NCBI GenBank assembly: GCA_030696435.1
Contig: JAUYSF010000435.1
Coordinates: 1-5,279 of the forward strand
DNA: 5,279 bases
Direction of reading: 5' to 3'
Source of the DNA: Desulfoprunum sp.
Lineage (GTDB): Bacteria; Desulfobacterota; Desulfobulbia; Desulfobulbales; Desulfocapsaceae
How positions within the stretch are numbered: position 1 is the first letter of the stretch; every line of letters begins with the position of its first letter. Below are positions 5,112 to 5,279 of this stretch, in pieces. The translations under genes and the position numbers were made by a program. A model generated the notes under the pieces. It saw nothing but the letters and a program-made list of their open reading frames with translations. It was not told the origin of the DNA and searched no databases.

Positions 5112-5279
5112 TTACATCGCAAACTTCGATTCGTTGGGATCCTGGCGAAGAGCCTGTGCCACGTTTTGACACTCTTCACGAATAAGACCGCATAAAAATG
5201 TCCAGAAGACCGCATTCTCAACCGTTTCCGTAACGATCTTCGCAGGCAGGAAGCGTTTCATCTCGCCGATAAATTCCTG
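5112..5279 (-). CDS. C-terminal fragment of an unrecognised protein
   Basis: Reading leftward from the right edge, one frame stays open for 55 codons and ends at TAA (5112-5114); the other frames checked there hit stops. The fragment begins QEFIGEMKRFLPAKIV and ends ALRQDPNESKFAM. It is a probable amphipathic helical tail with two Cys residues and no motif I can name. The start lies outside the window, so length and family are unknown. It shares the strand of the moeA-like gene, 138 bases upstream of it, and could belong to the same transcript. Confidence 0.55.
   Translation of the reverse strand, partial: QEFIGEMKRFLPAKIVTETVENAVFWTFLCGLIREECQNVAQALRQDPNESKFAM

Noticed and set aside
4957..5172. 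71-codon minus-strand frame across the moeA-like leader and start
   Set aside because: It overlaps the better open frame ending at 5112 and the GTG and Shine-Dalgarno of the moeA-like gene, and shows no family resemblance. Kept only as a possible frameshift note.
4464..5195. Long 243-codon open frame on the plus strand opposite the moeA-like gene
   Set aside because: It is antisense to a clearly recognisable MoeA-family protein, runs across its start and leader, and its translation shows no domain.

Overview
The window is chromosomal, roughly half G+C and densely coded. It carries four complete genes, one complete gene with a debatable start, and one partial gene at the right edge. The gene set (a CvpA-like membrane protein, an Sfp-type phosphopantetheinyl transferase, Fpg/MutM, a cyclic-nucleotide-binding plus PilZ regulator, and a MoeA-like protein) and the protein style suggest a sulfate-reducer-like member of the former Deltaproteobacteria, possibly Desulfobulbales. 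That placement is an inference from gene content, not a search result. No rRNA, tRNA, CRISPR array, insertion sequence or phage gene was seen.

Layout. 1-53: short noncoding left edge with a 10-bp palindrome. 54-797 (-): four-helix CvpA-family membrane protein with a Pro/Ser-rich tail. 798-918: short divergent intergenic region with an inverted repeat. 919-1713 (+): phosphopantetheinyl transferase, overlapping by 8 bases with 1706-2536 (+), which is mutM with a GTG start. 2537-2593: convergent gap with an 8-bp hairpin. 2594-3589 (-): GTG-started three-part regulator (UVR-like motif, cyclic-nucleotide-binding fold, PilZ). 3590-3755: its 5' region, holding a near-consensus sigma70-type promoter and a Shine-Dalgarno site inside a palindrome. 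3756-4973 (-): GTG-started divergent MoeA-like protein. 4974-5111: 138-base leader with two stem-loops. 5112-5279 (-): C-terminal 55 codons of an unrecognised protein. No gene-free stretch exceeds 166 bases.

How the genes work together. The PPTase and mutM genes look translationally coupled, although one activates carrier proteins and the other repairs oxidised bases. The moeA-like gene and the CNBD-PilZ gene share a strand, but the latter has its own promoter, so they are probably separately transcribed at least in part. I see no coherent new multi-gene system. The most interesting items are the UVR-CNBD-PilZ architecture with a PilZ site that looks intact but a cyclic-nucleotide pocket that does not, the self-complementary ribosome-binding site in front of it, and the MoeA homologue with several signature motifs altered.
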